Of a stretch of 64,000 bases of DNA, positions 1-11,719 are shown in pieces. The translations under genes and the position numbers were made by a program. This stretch comes from Omphiscola glabra (taxonomy: Eukaryota > Mollusca > Gastropoda > Lymnaeidae). The number at the start of each line of letters is the position of its first letter. The stretch's first letter is position 1. The notes beneath the pieces are model-generated. The model was not told the DNA's origin, searched no databases, and saw nothing but the letters and a program-made list of their open reading frames with translations. The stretch spans positions 21,191,316-21,255,315 of the forward strand of contig OZ024794.1 of assembly GCA_964017045.1 (NCBI GenBank), in the 5' to 3' direction.

Positions 1-371
1 TATACGAGGCCCCATGCAGCTATACGGGTTGCAGACCTCACACGATGGCTCTTGGGTCAAATGACACATACAATCTTAACAAAAATCTCTCCCGTTGCTC
101 TCCAGTTAAGTGTATAATGATGCGAAACTAAATTTAACTATGTAAAAAAAATTCATTCTTGCATTTTAAATTTATCAAAAATTTTCCGGGGCCTATAAAG
201 TTTTAAGGGGTGAGTCTAAGCTAGGAAGTATCTCTCGATAAAAAAAGCATACCCAACTGGACTGAATTTATTTAATATTGTGCTGGTGCAAGAGTTAGTG
301 ATGTCCTGTTATTATAGTTATTTCTAGCGCTACCCACCCAAAAGTCTGAAATGTTTACATCAGTGGCGCTT
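1..371. other. AT-rich sequence, nothing recognised
   Basis: No open frame, tandem repeat or terminal inverted repeat was recognised here. It lies just beyond the 3' end of the LINE remnant that follows, so part of it could be LINE 3' untranslated sequence. Confidence 0.4.
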
Positions 372-1440
372 CATCCCATGTAGGGCCCTGGCCTGCTCCA
401 CCACATTCTTCCATTCGGATCAATCCATCGCTTTAAACCTCCATGTGTGAACCCCAACCTTTGAAAGCGCTTCTCTACATCGCCAATCCATCTCAGTCTT
501 GGTCGACCGGTGAGCCGTCTGCCCCTAGGTTTCTGCCTGTAGATCCTTTTTGTTGCTCCAGAATCCGGAATCCTTTCAATGTGTTGCCCTGGGCAGTCTG
601 CCCTTTTTTTATATTGTTGTGACTATGGATGGGTATATGTACAATTGATAAAGCTCTTGGTTTGTACGGATTCCCAAAACAAAATTGTCTATCATCTAGT
701 CATATACTTAGCAGGTTCTCTGCTTTTCTGGTAGGAACCAAGTCTCACTTGCGTAAGTTACTACTGGTCTTATGATAGTGGTGTATACTGCCTTCTTTTT
801 TCCCCTAGAGAATGTTTTTGCTTTGAAGTAGCTTTTCTAAGTAGCTGTTATTCTTTCTTGCAAATCCGATTGTATTTCTTCTTTCTTATTTATAGTCACA
901 CCTAGATATTTGAAAGTAGCTACCCTCTCAAAGGCGTAGATGTTCATATTGATGAAGTCATCAGTGCGTATTTCCTGACATTATCACATATATTGCCTTC
1001 GCTTTATTTACATCAAGACCAGCTTTGACAGTCACATCTTCAAGTTCCCTGAAAGTTTTAATTATATCATCAATACTGTTTCTACCAAGTAGCGCTATAT
1101 CGTCTGTGTAGGCCAGGTATTGCAGTGGCTGGCTTTATAAAGTTCCTTATGGTTGTTATCTACCACCTCTCAGGTGCTCACACTTATGTTTCTAATGCTT
1201 TTTTCTAAAGTGATGTTGAAAAGGATACACGTATTTCCTTGTCTGAGGCCCAGATTGATTGGGAACTCCCCCAAGTACTCTCTCTGTACTTTGATTCTAC
1301 TTTTGTAGTTATCCATCGTCATATGTATGAGTCGGGTAAGTTTGTTAAGGACTCCAAGTTCCAGCACAGCATCGTTCATGTATTTCCTGTCTATGCTATC
1401 ATAAGTTGATTTGTAGTCCACATATAGTTGGTGTATGTTG
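372..1440 (-). pseudogene. Non-LTR retrotransposon (LINE) reverse transcriptase remnant
   Basis: Reading the minus strand, pieces of a LINE ORF2 appear in order but in shifting frames. At 1170-1421 there is an RT segment with MDYKSTYDSIDR (the usual aspartate-containing palm motif) and GLRQGNT. At about 1093-1125 there is AYTDDIALLGR, the catalytic Y-x-D-D box with T in place of the usual A. At about 720-780 there is RPVVTYASETW, a motif common downstream of RT in RTE/Jockey-like LINEs. At about 478-540 there is RGRRLTGRPRLRWIGDVEK, a typical C-terminal motif. Frameshifts and stops separate the pieces, so this is dead. There is no endonuclease domain, so it is 5'-truncated. The C-terminal motif recurs in the fragment at 19797-20004. 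The exact clade is uncertain. Confidence 0.8.
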
Positions 1441-1630
1441 ATGTATTCTTAGCATTTTTCTACGAGACATCTAACAGTAAATATATGAACGTTTGAAATG
1501 CCCTTTCACACATTGTTTTAAAAATACATTGAATACAGTGCATGATACCCTCACTAGGTAACTCTTGTTACCAGTGAAATATCCGCATCAACACCAGGCA
1601 CAGAAACATTGCAAATCCCATCTACATTCA

Positions 1631-1694
1631 TAGGAGCCATAATGATCAATAAATTGATCGTGGGCCCTTAATATACAGAAAAAGAAGAAGAAAA
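1631..1694 (+). repeat. Short dispersed repeat, copy 1 (AGAAGAAG-tailed)
   Basis: Shares a core with 2343-2402: a palindrome-like ATGATCAAT/ATTGATCG segment followed by a GTGG-CCT stretch and an AGAAGAAGAA tail. A conserved end plus a simple A-rich tail suggests the 3' end of a retroposon, but this is inference. Confidence 0.5.
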
Positions 1695-2342
1695 ATTTGC
1701 ACCACAATGCATGACTGCATTTTGAATTTATTAATTTTAAATTAAGGTGACCCCTGCCCCCACTTTTGCTCAAACTCTTCGGATTCCTCAATTTCTGCTA
1801 CCCCTTCCCCCCTTTCCTTGACGTCGATCAATGTGACTAACGGATTGAATCTAATCTTGTGTCAAATGATTTTCTTCGGCGCACCACAACCAGAATGAAT
1901 TTAGTTTGTGTCTGGCACTGGTCGCCATAATGCCTCCCCTGACGCTTGAAAAATTATTTCCCCCGATCAAATGAAAGTCTTATCAAAACATTCGAATCAT
2001 GTATACTCCGAAATGCACCTCTTGATTGTTAAATAATCACACATTTTCTGCTGCCCTACTTCCCGATAAAAATTACTTGCCATGACAGCCAAATTTGGTG
2101 CTGATATATGCACTGCCAATCGGCGTGCCTAGTGTTAGCGCCACCCTAGGTGGGTTAACTTTTTTGCCACGCTACCTTTCTCGATAGAAACTCTGCAGCT
2201 GTCCGAAAATCTCGCCGCTCTATCTAAAGAAATAATGACACCTGGGAAGACCAAATGTTCGCCCCCCCCCCTCCCCCCCCCCCACTTCCCGGGGGAAAAT
2301 TTCTGAAAGAAACACTGGTAACATCGCGAACCCCTCTGAAAC

Positions 2343-2402
2343 ATAGGAGCCAGAATGATCAATGCATTGATCGTGGATCCTCAAAGTATAGAAGAAGAAA
2401 TA
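2343..2402 (+). repeat. Short dispersed repeat, copy 2 (AGAAGAAG-tailed)
   Basis: Second copy of the 1631-1694 repeat in the same orientation, with the same ATGATCAAT..ATTGATCGTGG core and GAAGAAGAA tail. Together they look like two 3' ends of one retroposon family. Confidence 0.5.
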
Positions 2403-3569
2403 AGGAACAAGAATTTTTTTCCAAAACTAGCATAAAACAACAAAAAAATGTATAGAATTGACATGATAATGGAAATACTAGTTCACATTTTTTTTTTTAC
2501 TTATTGATAGATTCTCATATATAAAAAATATATTTATACATTTTCAAATAAGTGCTGGATAATAAATATAGGCTAAGTATTTTTTAAACCTCTATATTCA
2601 GAAAACTTAGTTACAAAAGTAGCACAAGAGCACACACACGCTTTCAATACAATAATAGATGAGTTATGCACTTTTTGTATGCGCCCGTAAATTCTTATAT
2701 ATAAAAAAAATCTCATTTTTTTAAAGTTTCAAAAATATATCACTCAATATAAATGGGATGGATTAAATTTATTGTAAAGCTAATTACAATAATCTTTCAT
2801 AAACTAATGCATCAAACCATTTATAATTATCACCTATCCCTGCTTTAAAAGTTATACTTTTTTGACAAAGTATAATTTGAATGCTTAGCAAGAACTATTA
2901 TGAAAATTCTAGCCCTTGATATAGATGTAAAGGTAGTCTAATGCAGTGTTATTAAAGACTTTAAATTTGTGAAGTTGCAAAAAATAAATGGATTAAAATA
3001 CCAGTATGTGCCAACAACAAGAAATAAGACTTCGACATATGATCTGGAGCGACCAGTGCGATTCTTGTAATCGAATCCTGTACATCCTTTAACAAGAATA
3101 GCCTTAAATATAAGGATCATCAAATATATCGAGCATAACGATTAAAAAAAATATAATCCTTATAATCGTTTCAAGGCACCAGATACTATGCTTTTTTAAA
3201 ACTATTTAAAAATGACTATTTAGTTGTTTTTAATTATATATATATATATTTTTGTACACATTTTGCTCCGGGGGCACTTCACTTTCCCCGAAGGGAGGGC
3301 AGTAACACCCCCCACGGAGATCTGCCTGAAAGAAACCCTGCATATTACACAGGTGAAATAGTAATTATAAAATCAACACTTCCTCCATGCGTGTGGCGGA
3401 GTGATACTCACGGGCTATGATTAACGCCAACGGTGAAATGATACCAGCATCCCCTGAACAAAACCACAATCATGGCCACCGCTAACAAGACGCTGAAACG
3501 GAATGCCAAGACAAAGACTTCCAAGGAAACCAAAAATTAAGTCGTTAAATGAAACATGTTAACATTCTC

Positions 3570-4220
3570 ACCAACAAATGTCGGTTCCTTGTAATCAATT
3601 GCAAATGTCAGTTGCTTGTAATCAATGTCAAATGTCATTTCCTCACAGTCACCATCAAATTTCAGATCCCTGAAGTCCCCATCGAATTTCAGTTCCCTGT
3701 AGTCACCATCAAATGTCAGTTCCCTGAAGTCACCATCAAATGTCAGTTTCCTGAAGTCACCATCAAATGTCAGTTGCCTGAAGTCACCATCACATATCAG
3801 TTCCCTGTAGTCACCATCAAATGTCAGTTTCCTGAAGTCGTCATCAAATGTCAGTTTCCTGAAGTCACCATCAAATGTCAGTTTCCTGAAGTCACCATCA
3901 AATGTAAGTTTCCTGAAGTCACCATCACATATCAGTTCCCTGTCGTCACCATCAAATGTCAATTTCCTGAAGTCACCATCAAATGTCAGTTCCCTGTAGT
4001 CACCATCAAATGTCAGTTCCCTGACGTCACAATCAAATGTCAGTTTCCTGAAGTCACCATCAAATGTCAGTTTCCTGAAGTCACCATCAAATGTCAGTTT
4101 CCTGAAGTCACCATCAAATGTCAGTTCCCTGTAGTCACCATCAAATGTCAGTTCCCTGACGTCACAATCAAATGTCAGTTTCCTGAAGTCACCATCAAAT
4201 GTCAGATTCTTGTAGCCACA
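3570..4220 (+). repeat. 27-bp minisatellite, about 23 copies
   Basis: The unit carries the core GTCACCATCAAATGTCAG followed by TTYCCTGAA. Units are degenerate at the left edge and regular from about 3700. As 27 is a multiple of three, long frames stay open on both strands (nine-residue repeat VTIKCQFPE on plus, LTFDGDFRK on minus). Neither has a recognisable domain. Some units carry CTGACGTCAC, a CRE-like octamer. Confidence 0.95.
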
Positions 4221-4335
4221 TCAAACTGTTAGTCACCGATGACGTTATAACCACTTAAAACATACCGGGCGTCGATACCATGCCAGACTTGACTAACGCA
4301 CACCCGTCTGGATCTGAAATATTATGACTTTGCAT

Positions 4336-4545
4336 CCACCTGACTTACATCTTAGGGGGACAATCATTCTCTGCACACCTGTATGCTCTTGACTCATCCA
4401 CCTGACTTACATCTTAGGGGGACAATCCTTCTCTGCACACCTGTATGCTCTTGACTCATCCACCTGACTAACATCTTAGGTGTATTATTTTTTTTTGGGG
4501 GGGGGGGGGCGGTCATTCTCTGCACATCTGTATAATCTTGGCAGA
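4336..4545 (+). repeat. 62-bp tandem repeat, about 3 copies
   Basis: Units begin CCACCTGACTTACATCTTAG at about 4336, 4398 and 4460. The third is interrupted by a T-run and a G-run near 4488-4510, after which the unit resumes in degenerate form. Confidence 0.85.
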
Positions 4546-5328
4546 CTCAGCATGCTTTAAAAAAAACTCAAGACATTTTACTATAATTTCATCATTGCGC
4601 ATTCTGTAGGACAGCTTTGCTTGATGGAAACTCTTGAGCAACAGAGCAATTGTAATGAATAGGTCTTCATGCTCCTCTACACCACCCCCCCCACCCGAGA
4701 CACCATTTACCACGGTAATGGGGGGAAGGAGGGGGGTTGACATTACGTCCCAGCGGTGGCCGGTAGACAGGGTGGTCGTATTATAAGACGGGGAGTCATA
4801 AAAGTGTATTTTAAAAAACTTTGCTCCACGACCGCATGCTGTGATGATTGTAGGGCAGATTTTGACAGTTAATAAAACATTTAAGTGGTTATTTTTTAAA
4901 CCACACTGTTAGGTTCCTACGCTAGCGAGTATCGACCAAAGCAACAAGTGTTCAAAAGTGCAGGAATAGCATTGTAGCTAAGAAACCATTTTTTTAAAAA
5001 AAAAACAAACGTTGCATTGAATGTTTCTTGAGGTTTCTCTATCAAAAGGAGCTACTGTTCTTCGTCTAGTAGTCGGGAAAACTGTATGCGGGGGGGGGGG
5101 GGGGGGGGGGTATCTTCTTAAAGGTGAATACCTGGTCCTCCAAACTTGAATTTTAGAATAATTGAAGAAATGTGACTTTTTTTTTTTTAAAACACAGGTC
5201 ATGCAATGTTGTCAGTGGATTCCATAATATAAAGAAAGTTTACAGGTGGTGAAGATATTCAACCTTGTGCAGTCTTGAAGCATTCTACGGCTAAGGCGTG
5301 GTTCTTTAATCCAGAGCTCCGTAACTGG
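4546..5328. other. Spacer, nothing recognised
   Basis: Contains a C-run near 4686, a long G-run at about 5091-5110 and a T-run near 5178. Short open frames are low-complexity and show no domain. Confidence 0.4.
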
Positions 5329-5426
5329 TGTGCCGCGAGTCGATGCTGGGCGTGCCGCGAGTCGATGCTGGGTGTGCCACGAGTCGATGCTGGGTGTGCC
5401 GCGAGTCGATGCTGGGTGTGCCGCGA
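5329..5426 (+). repeat. 22-bp minisatellite, about 4.5 copies
   Basis: The unit has the core GCGAGTCGATGCTGGGTGTG. Copies are nearly identical and GC-richer than the flanks. Confidence 0.9.
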
Positions 5427-5823
5427 CTAAAATCACGCAAATACGATATCAATAACGTTGAAACAAAAGGAACGATGATAAAAAGCTGTCAAAGTTGTGA
5501 TGTTAAATAGCACAGCACGTATTCCTGCTTAAATTTGGCGTGTTACACATAATCAGTCATTATCTCAATCGTTGTCTTGAGCAGCGAGTGAAATCTGTTT
5601 ATGTCCCTTTAGCATTGGTCCCACACTTGCCATGTCTGTACTGTGTCATATGATAATAAGGGGAGAGAGACTACAATCAGGTTAACACAAAAAGGAAATG
5701 AGTTAAACAAAGTATGGGAAAACTTAAAAAAGCAACGCAACGAACAACGAACGTGTCGGCAAGCAGCCTTCATCAGCGAACAAATAACAGTGAAAACAGA
5801 ATAAAAATAACACTTAGTTGAAA

Positions 5824-6019
5824 CAGAGGCGTAGCGAGAGTGTTTGGCGCCGGAAAGGGGGGGGGGGGCGACAAGATTCATTTTAAAGAGCCTCCCTTTC
5901 TTTTTTTTTTCAACTCTAAAACCCATTATTTTCATCAATAAAATAATATCAAAGCACATTTTGGCGCCCCCAACTAGTCTGGCGCCCAGGGACATCTGCC
6001 CCCCTTAGCTAGGCCTCTG
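5824..6019. mobile_element. hAT-like MITE, CAGTGGCGTAGC family (196 bp)
   Basis: Terminal inverted repeats CAGAGGCGTAGCGAG and, read from the other end, CAGAGGCCTAGCTAAG. Flanks show an 8-bp target duplication, AGTTGAAA at 5816-5823 and AGCTGAAA at 6020-6027 (7 of 8 match). It contains a G-run and TGGCGCC blocks like the copies at 43511 and 60761, and has no coding capacity. The 8-bp duplication and CAG..CTG ends fit the hAT superfamily. Confidence 0.8.
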
Positions 6020-6103
6020 AGCTGAAATGTAGTATCCGAGAAGGCAGCTCGACAATTCTCTTGCCCGTTGGAACTCTGTATTGCGAAAACCAAAAGGAAA
6101 ATG

Positions 6104-6350
6104 CTGTCGAGTCCAAACATGTAGTCGAGTCCAAACATGTAGTCGAGTCCAAACATGTAGTCGAGTCCAAACATGTAGTCGAGTCCAAACATGTAGTCGA
6201 GTCCAAACATGTAGTCGAGTCCAAACATGTAGTCGAGTCCAAACATGTAGTCGAGTCCAAACATGTAGTCGTCCAAACATGTAGTCGAGTCCAAAAATGT
6301 AGTCGAGTCCAAACATGTAGTCGACTCCGAAAAATGAAGTCGAGTCCAAA
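6104..6350 (+). repeat. 18-bp minisatellite, about 14 copies
   Basis: The unit is GTCCAAACATGTAGTCGA, nearly perfect for ten copies and then degenerate near 6270-6350. Open frames on both strands come only from the unit length. Confidence 0.95.
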
Positions 6351-6542
6351 AAGGTACTCGGTTCAAATAAGTCGATGAATACCTCAACACCTTCGACGGA
6401 AAGTCTTCCGAATTTCAAGCTTACTATCAACAAAGATGAAGCTTTGTAATTGAAACTAGACAAGAAACCAGGCCGTAAAACGATGGATTTTGTTTACAAA
6501 ACGAGAGCCCTTCCGCTCGATGTCCTCAACTTCAGTTTCGTC

Positions 6543-6634
6543 CAGGAGGTCACCAAACTACGGCCCGCGGGCCGGATCCAGCCCGCGAGGCCAGTTCATC
6601 TGACCAGCCGTGGAAAATAAGCTCGTGACCCCTG
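6543..6634. mobile_element. Short hAT-like MITE with GCGGGCC core (92 bp)
   Basis: Ends CAGGAGGTCACCAAAC and, inverted, CAGGGGTCACGAGC. Flanks are GTTTCGTC (6535-6542) and GTTTAGTC (6635-6642), matching at 6 of 8 positions. The ACGGCCCGCGGGCCGGAT core recalls hAT non-autonomous elements whose ends contain GCGGCCCGC. No coding capacity. Confidence 0.65.
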
Positions 6635-7289
6635 GTTTAGTCAATTCGATATATGCGATTTTTCTCATTCTACTTATATCCCCCACTTGCTAACTTTCTT
6701 GCTTTCCAGGGTCTAAACTTTAAGATGCCTTAACTTTTTTGGCAAAGCAAGGAAATCCCTAAAAAGAACCGTGCTTAAAAGTTGTTGGCGTTTTAAACTG
6801 ATGTGTTCAGCTCTTTCAAAATTGTACTTTAAAAAAAAAAATCATTTCAATTACAGCTCTGTGTTTTCTGTTTGCTTCAGACTAGATAATGTGTTTTATT
6901 AAAATGGGGCCGTAGAGGCTAGGGGGTGGCTAGAGTTTAACAAGTATTGATGTAGCACTTTTGTAGTGCAGCACATCAAAGGCGGAGTTAACTTAATGAG
7001 AGAGGAAAAAAAGGGTGCCAATGACGTTCAAAACATGGGCGTAGGGTCGTCGTGACGGCCAAGATGGATTTCCGCCGACAAGCTTAAAGTGAGGCTTGGG
7101 ACCAGCTCATTTAGAGATCATAAGGGTGGGGGTGTCTGCAAGGGGCCAACATTCCCATCAGCAGATTTAGATGAGCATCATGGTCAGCAAAGTTAGAGTA
7201 TATGGATTTAGACAGCAGTCAGAATGTGTGTTAACATATATAATTGATAGGGATTGATAACACAACAAGATATAGCCCGCCAAACATTG
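6635..7289. other. Spacer, nothing recognised
   Basis: No open frame of note, no repeat array and no TIR pair recognised. It leads into a dispersed repeat. Confidence 0.4.
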
Positions 7290-7790
7290 GCGACAGCAAT
7301 GCGTGAACTTCCTCTCTACTAAAGTTACTTGAAAAAACGTGAACTCAAGTAAAGCACATTTAAGTATCCCAATTTTTGCTACACCCCCTTCCCCCCAAGA
7401 TACGTCACTGCAAACTTTTTATTTCACGCCCATGAAGTACTTTAAAAAATCGGTTGTCCCAACCACTTTTAAAACGATATTTATTATTACACCATATTTA
7501 AAGTGAGACGATTTCATCTTCCGAAAAGAAAAATTTACGCACAAAAGACAGTTGCGTTAACTTTAAAAAAAAATCATTTAGCGTAGCTATCGGGAATTAT
7601 ATTTTGCGCGCCATTAAACTCATTATTGAACCATACTTTTTTTTCGAACGAATTGTATGTTTAACACCAAGTACGCTGAATAGGAAGCAGCCAGCCTGTT
7701 AGAAAGCAGCCGGAAATGGAAGCAGAGATGATACCATCAGTTGTTTTCCACTAAGTACATCTCAGTTGATCCGCTTAATGTGGTACATAA
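7290..7790 (-). repeat. Dispersed repeat family D, minus-strand copy
   Basis: Read on the minus strand this matches 38207-39245 in several blocks: TGACTGCTTCC-type sequence, a CAGCGTA-TTTGGT block, CGATAGCTACGCTAAATGAT, the GAAGATGAAATCGTCTC block, and TACGTCACTG next to a G/C run with TAGCAAAAATTGGGAT. Gaps and base changes are common. Family type is unknown; no protein domain was recognised. Confidence 0.65.
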
Positions 7791-7837
7791 TACATACCTT
7801 GCCAAAACATGTCAGCAGTGCGTACATCGATATGTTA

Positions 7838-8513
7838 TATAAGAGAAAGATCGTTCACCATATGTTTTAGTGCGTGTTCTGGGAACTGAAAGAATACGCG
7901 TGTCTGCGGAGGAACGAAATTTTCAAAGGGGTGAATAGACAGTAAGAAGTTATTAAGATAGGAAGGGCGGGAGCCAGAGAAAAAGTTGTGACAGAGAACA
8001 GTCAGCTTGTAATCAATGCGTGTCTGTAAAGGGAGGCAATGGAGTGAGTGAAGTAGTGGAGTGACGAGATCATTTTTCTTTGCCTTTAGAACTAGCCTAG
8101 CAGCTGGGTTTTGAGCTTTCTGCAGTTTTTCTATGAAATGTTTTGTTGAACCTGACAGAAGAGAGTTACAGTAGACCAGACGAGAGAGATCAAGAGCGCA
8201 GACTAGTGTTGTTTTTTTTGCGCTGACTGTGAGGTATTGGCGGATGGAGCTGATCTGACGGATAGCGGTGTGGGCAGTGACAGATGTGAGAAATAGGATT
8301 ATTGTTGTCAGAAAGTAAGTGAACTCTATGCCGCAGCTAACTACATGAAACGCGATGGGGAGAGCTGAGTTAGAGGATGATTCATGATTGTGAATGAGGA
8401 GTGCTTACGTTTTGTCATCGTTTAGCTTCAATTTGCTGAGAGTCATCCATGACTTGACATTACCAATGTACTCCTGCAAGGTATGGATAGCAGTATTGAC
8501 AAGAGGGGGGTCG
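7838..8513 (-). pseudogene. CR1/L2-clade LINE ORF2 C-terminal remnant
   Basis: The minus strand gives a long readable C-terminal portion of a LINE reverse transcriptase. In order: WMTLSKLKLNDDKT (about 8412-8455), QISSIRQYLTVSAKKT, LSRLVYCNSLLSGSTKH, LQKAQNPAARLVLKAKKND, LPLQTRIDYKLTVLCHNFF, and, after a frame shift, GERSFSY near 7845-7865. These are hallmark motifs of the CR1/L2 group (LNDDKTE, LDYCNSLL, QNNAARL, WLPV..RI.YK). At least one stop (after LNDDKT) and a frameshift show it is dead. The left 5' boundary runs straight into the degenerate 12-bp array at 8530. It has no ATG-initiated frame, so ORF finders will miss it. Confidence 0.88.
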
Positions 8514-8529
8514 ACCAAAGGATGGTTCT

Positions 8530-9215
8530 TTTGATAGCGTCAATGATGGCCTCAATAATGGACCCAATTATGATGGTACCAAGATTGCACCAATGAGGGT
8601 CCCAATGATGGTTCAATGATGAACCTAATGATGACCCTAATGATGGTCTCAATATTGTACACGTTGATAGCCCAAAATATTGGCAAATTATGGCATCATC
8701 ATGGCCCCTATTATGGCTCCAATGATGGTCCCCAATGAAGGTCGCCAAATATTACCCCAATGATTGCCCCATGATGGCAACAATGATTGCCTCAATGATT
8801 ACCTAAATGGTTGCCACAATGATTTTCCTAATGATTGCCTCAATTATAGCAAAATTGATTGCCCAGATGATGGCACCAATTATTGCCCCAATGATGACAC
8901 CAATGATGACACCAATGATGGCACCAAGGATTGCCCCAATGATGGCACCATGAACGTCCGAACGATAGCCCCAATGATTGCCCCAATGATTGCCCTAATG
9001 ATTGCCCCAATGATTGCACTATGATTTCCCTAATGATTGCACTATGATTGCCCCAATGTTTGCCCAAAGATGGCACCAATGATTGCCCAAGTGATGGCAC
9101 CAATGAATTTCCCAATGATGGCACCAATAATGGCACCATTGATGGCACCAATGATGGTCCTAATGATGACCCCAATGATGGCCCTAATGATGGCACCAAT
9201 CATATAATGGTGTCC
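8530..9215 (+). repeat. Degenerate 12-bp tandem repeat
   Basis: Units vary around CCAATGATGGCA and CCAATGATTGCC. The array is markedly diverged, with phase slips, so no single frame runs throughout. Several overlapping short open frames on both strands are by-products. Confidence 0.9.
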
Positions 9216-11037
9216 TGTTTGCAAACTGACCTCAATTTTCTGTTCTCTTACTCCTCTCGAATATTTGCCTTAAACCGTGCTCTCCCTGACATTACTCACT
9301 CAATCAACCAGCCTCATCCCCACAGTTGACTCATCCCTCTTCTACTCCCCACCTCACCCCAAATAGCGTCCCTTGAAGTAACGACAATTGCACACAATTG
9401 CAGTTCCGAGGACACGCCTAATACGGGAGGTAATATCAGCGACAACATGGCTACTTAGCCTCCTCATTAAGGCGTCATCATATCCCCGCGCGGACTATGG
9501 CAACATTGGACGCGTGCCCGTCCATGGGCCACTGTCTGTGGAGTTCTTTGCTCGCCCCATCATGCAACTAATTGGCTTGGCCTCCGAGAAAGACAGGAAG
9601 TTGATTTTCAGTCTTAAAACAGGAACACGGTTTCGGCAGTGCTCTCTCAAACCCGGGAAGAATCTTTTTTTTTCCTTTTATCTTTGATGAAATGTGGTAG
9701 TGTGTATGCGCGTATAGGGAATATTTGAGGGGGAATTTTCGGTGGAGGTGAGGTGAGGAAAAGGGGGGGGGGGTCAATGTAGAAGATAGAAATTTGGGAA
9801 GCAGAAAAGGGAGAAATAAGATTGGCAGTTAGGATACGTAAAAACAGTAATTACCTATGCATATAGTTAATAATCAAATTAATTTACGCTGCGCTGGAAT
9901 GAAAATATATAGTGGAAAAAATGGCTGTAAGACATAGTTGCAAGCTTGGAGAGTTTATTCGGGTTATACATTTTTGTAGTCTTGAATGACATTGTTAAAG
10001 GTGGCGAGTTAATAGGTTGAGGTATCTTTTTGTTTATTAATATGACTAATTGTTAACGAAAAGATCAATGACATACAAAATAGTTTTGTTGTTTAGTTGT
10101 TTTCTTTTTAAATGTTACCGGGGTAACAGCAAGCGATTTAATTTACTGTTAAATATGTTAACAGTTTTAATATAAACTATGGCCGACCGACCACCAGGTG
10201 GCGTGCAAGTCAAAGTTGACACTCTTTGAAGGAGATCAGAAATATTTTTTAAAAGACGGCTTTATTTCAAAATAATTAGCAAAAACCTCTTGAGCTAATG
10301 TTTTGGGGGTTTGGGAGAGGGGGGGTGTTAAGAAACAGAACCAACATACTTATTTTTCATTGCTTACAATTTGCTCACACAACATACACTTGGACCTAGT
10401 TGTAAGATACAAGAAACATTCGACGTGGCATCTGAGAGTTCTACCATGTTTTCGTCTCTGTCTTCCCCATTGCAGCTTTGTAATTATCAAATTTCTAAGC
10501 ATTTCCTCACCTACAGTCGATGAAAGTCTTACCCAAGTTATTTGTTATACACTTGTAGAACGGACTCATGCGCTCCAACAAAACAAACGAGGACACGAGT
10601 AAAGATGGGAAGAAGTACCTACAGCATGTCCCGTGGGCTGACAAGTGCAGTGACAAGTGCAGTGACAAGATCAACTACTTGAGCTCTCGTGACACTGAAG
10701 CGTGCATGAAGCAACAACGAATTCAGACCCGCACATTACCCCCCCCCCCCAACCCTCAAAAAAAAAACACCCCACATCTGACAGCAGCTGGAAATTTTAC
10801 TCAAAAACATATTACGCTTATGTTTGAAAAATTCTATCGATAACGATGACTGTTACCATCCACTATAAATCTGAGAATACTCAAATAGGTCAAGATGCAC
10901 CGCTTAAGAAACCGAGGCCTGGAATTGAGGACATGTTTAATCTCAAGCTTGATGACTCTTTATCATGGGCAGCTCGCCCTCTTGAGACGTACCAAAATGT
11001 ATCTGATGAACTGAAGATACTAAATATGTTACATGGC
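9216..11037. other. Spacer without recognisable genes
   Basis: Short open frames at 9388-9687 and 10303-10602 (plus strand) have mixed composition but no domain I recognise, and no convincing splice or initiation context. G-runs occur near 9764 and a C-run near 10740. A sequence at about 10990-11020 (AAAATGTATCTGATGAACTG) resembles one unit of the 50-bp array that begins at 11720, on the other side of the GC-rich repeat. Confidence 0.4.
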
Positions 11038-11717
11038 GTCGGCGGGCCGGCGAGCGTCAGCTCTTAATATCCCCCCCCCACCAACGCACCTCCACACAGC
11101 CCAGACGCCGGGTCTCCCCGATGCCGGACCGCGCGCAGGCACGACAGGGACCTCCCACGGCCTGGACCGCCCCCCCTTCAGCACCCGCTAGATTGGATTT
11201 GCAGATGGAGATGTCCGGTCGATGGAAACCGCTGCGTTTAAATCGTCCGCAGCCGACTCTCTCAGAGAGTCGGGATGGCACATTAACGTCCTAATATCTT
11301 GTCCCTCCCATCCCGGCAAAGCGTCGGACGCCCCTTAAGAGGGGTTCTACAGTGGGTTTCCACCTCGCAACTAGTTTGCGAAGTAGCTGGGACGAAACGG
11401 TTGTTTAGGAGCAGCTTGCTCAGGGCTGCGTATTTAGAATCATCGCCTAGAGGCTTCCACCTTAGCCGCTCGCATCATATCCATTAACGGCAACTTGTAA
11501 TCATGATCCCTACCCTTTCTCTGCCTTAGCTTCCAACTGTTAAATGTCACAATTGGCACCATGTAGGTGCTGTTTTCATTCCGGCAGGTACCGTGCAAGT
11601 CTCTTGCCTGCCCAAGCGGGACACGCAATGGTGGTCTTGTTCCCGGGTAACGTCGAGGGGGGGTCCGGTGGCCGACGCCTCCCAATCGGCAAGCCACCAC
11701 AGGCTTGTCAACTGAAG
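11038..11717 (-). repeat. GC-rich dispersed repeat, copy 1
   Basis: Shares an ordered set of blocks with the window-edge copy at 63588-63960: GTCGGYGGGCCG, GAGCTCTTAAT, a C-run, GCTGCGTTTAAA-CGTCCGCAG, GACTCTCT, and GGGACGAAACRGTTGYYTAGGAGC. The copies differ in between. Beyond the shared part this copy continues to about 11717 and holds a minus-strand open frame (11440-11730, 96 codons) that I do not recognise. A LINE 5' region is possible but unproven. Confidence 0.65.
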
Positions 11718-11719
11718 GT

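Larger units (their letters stand above)
1441..3569. other. AT-rich spacer with short dispersed repeats
   Basis: No gene is supported. It holds a pair of short related repeats (1631-1694 and 2343-2402), a C-rich run near 2263-2282, and long A/T-rich stretches at 2460-3240 ending in a (TA)n patch near 3235-3250. Short open frames on both strands show no recognisable domain. Confidence 0.45.
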
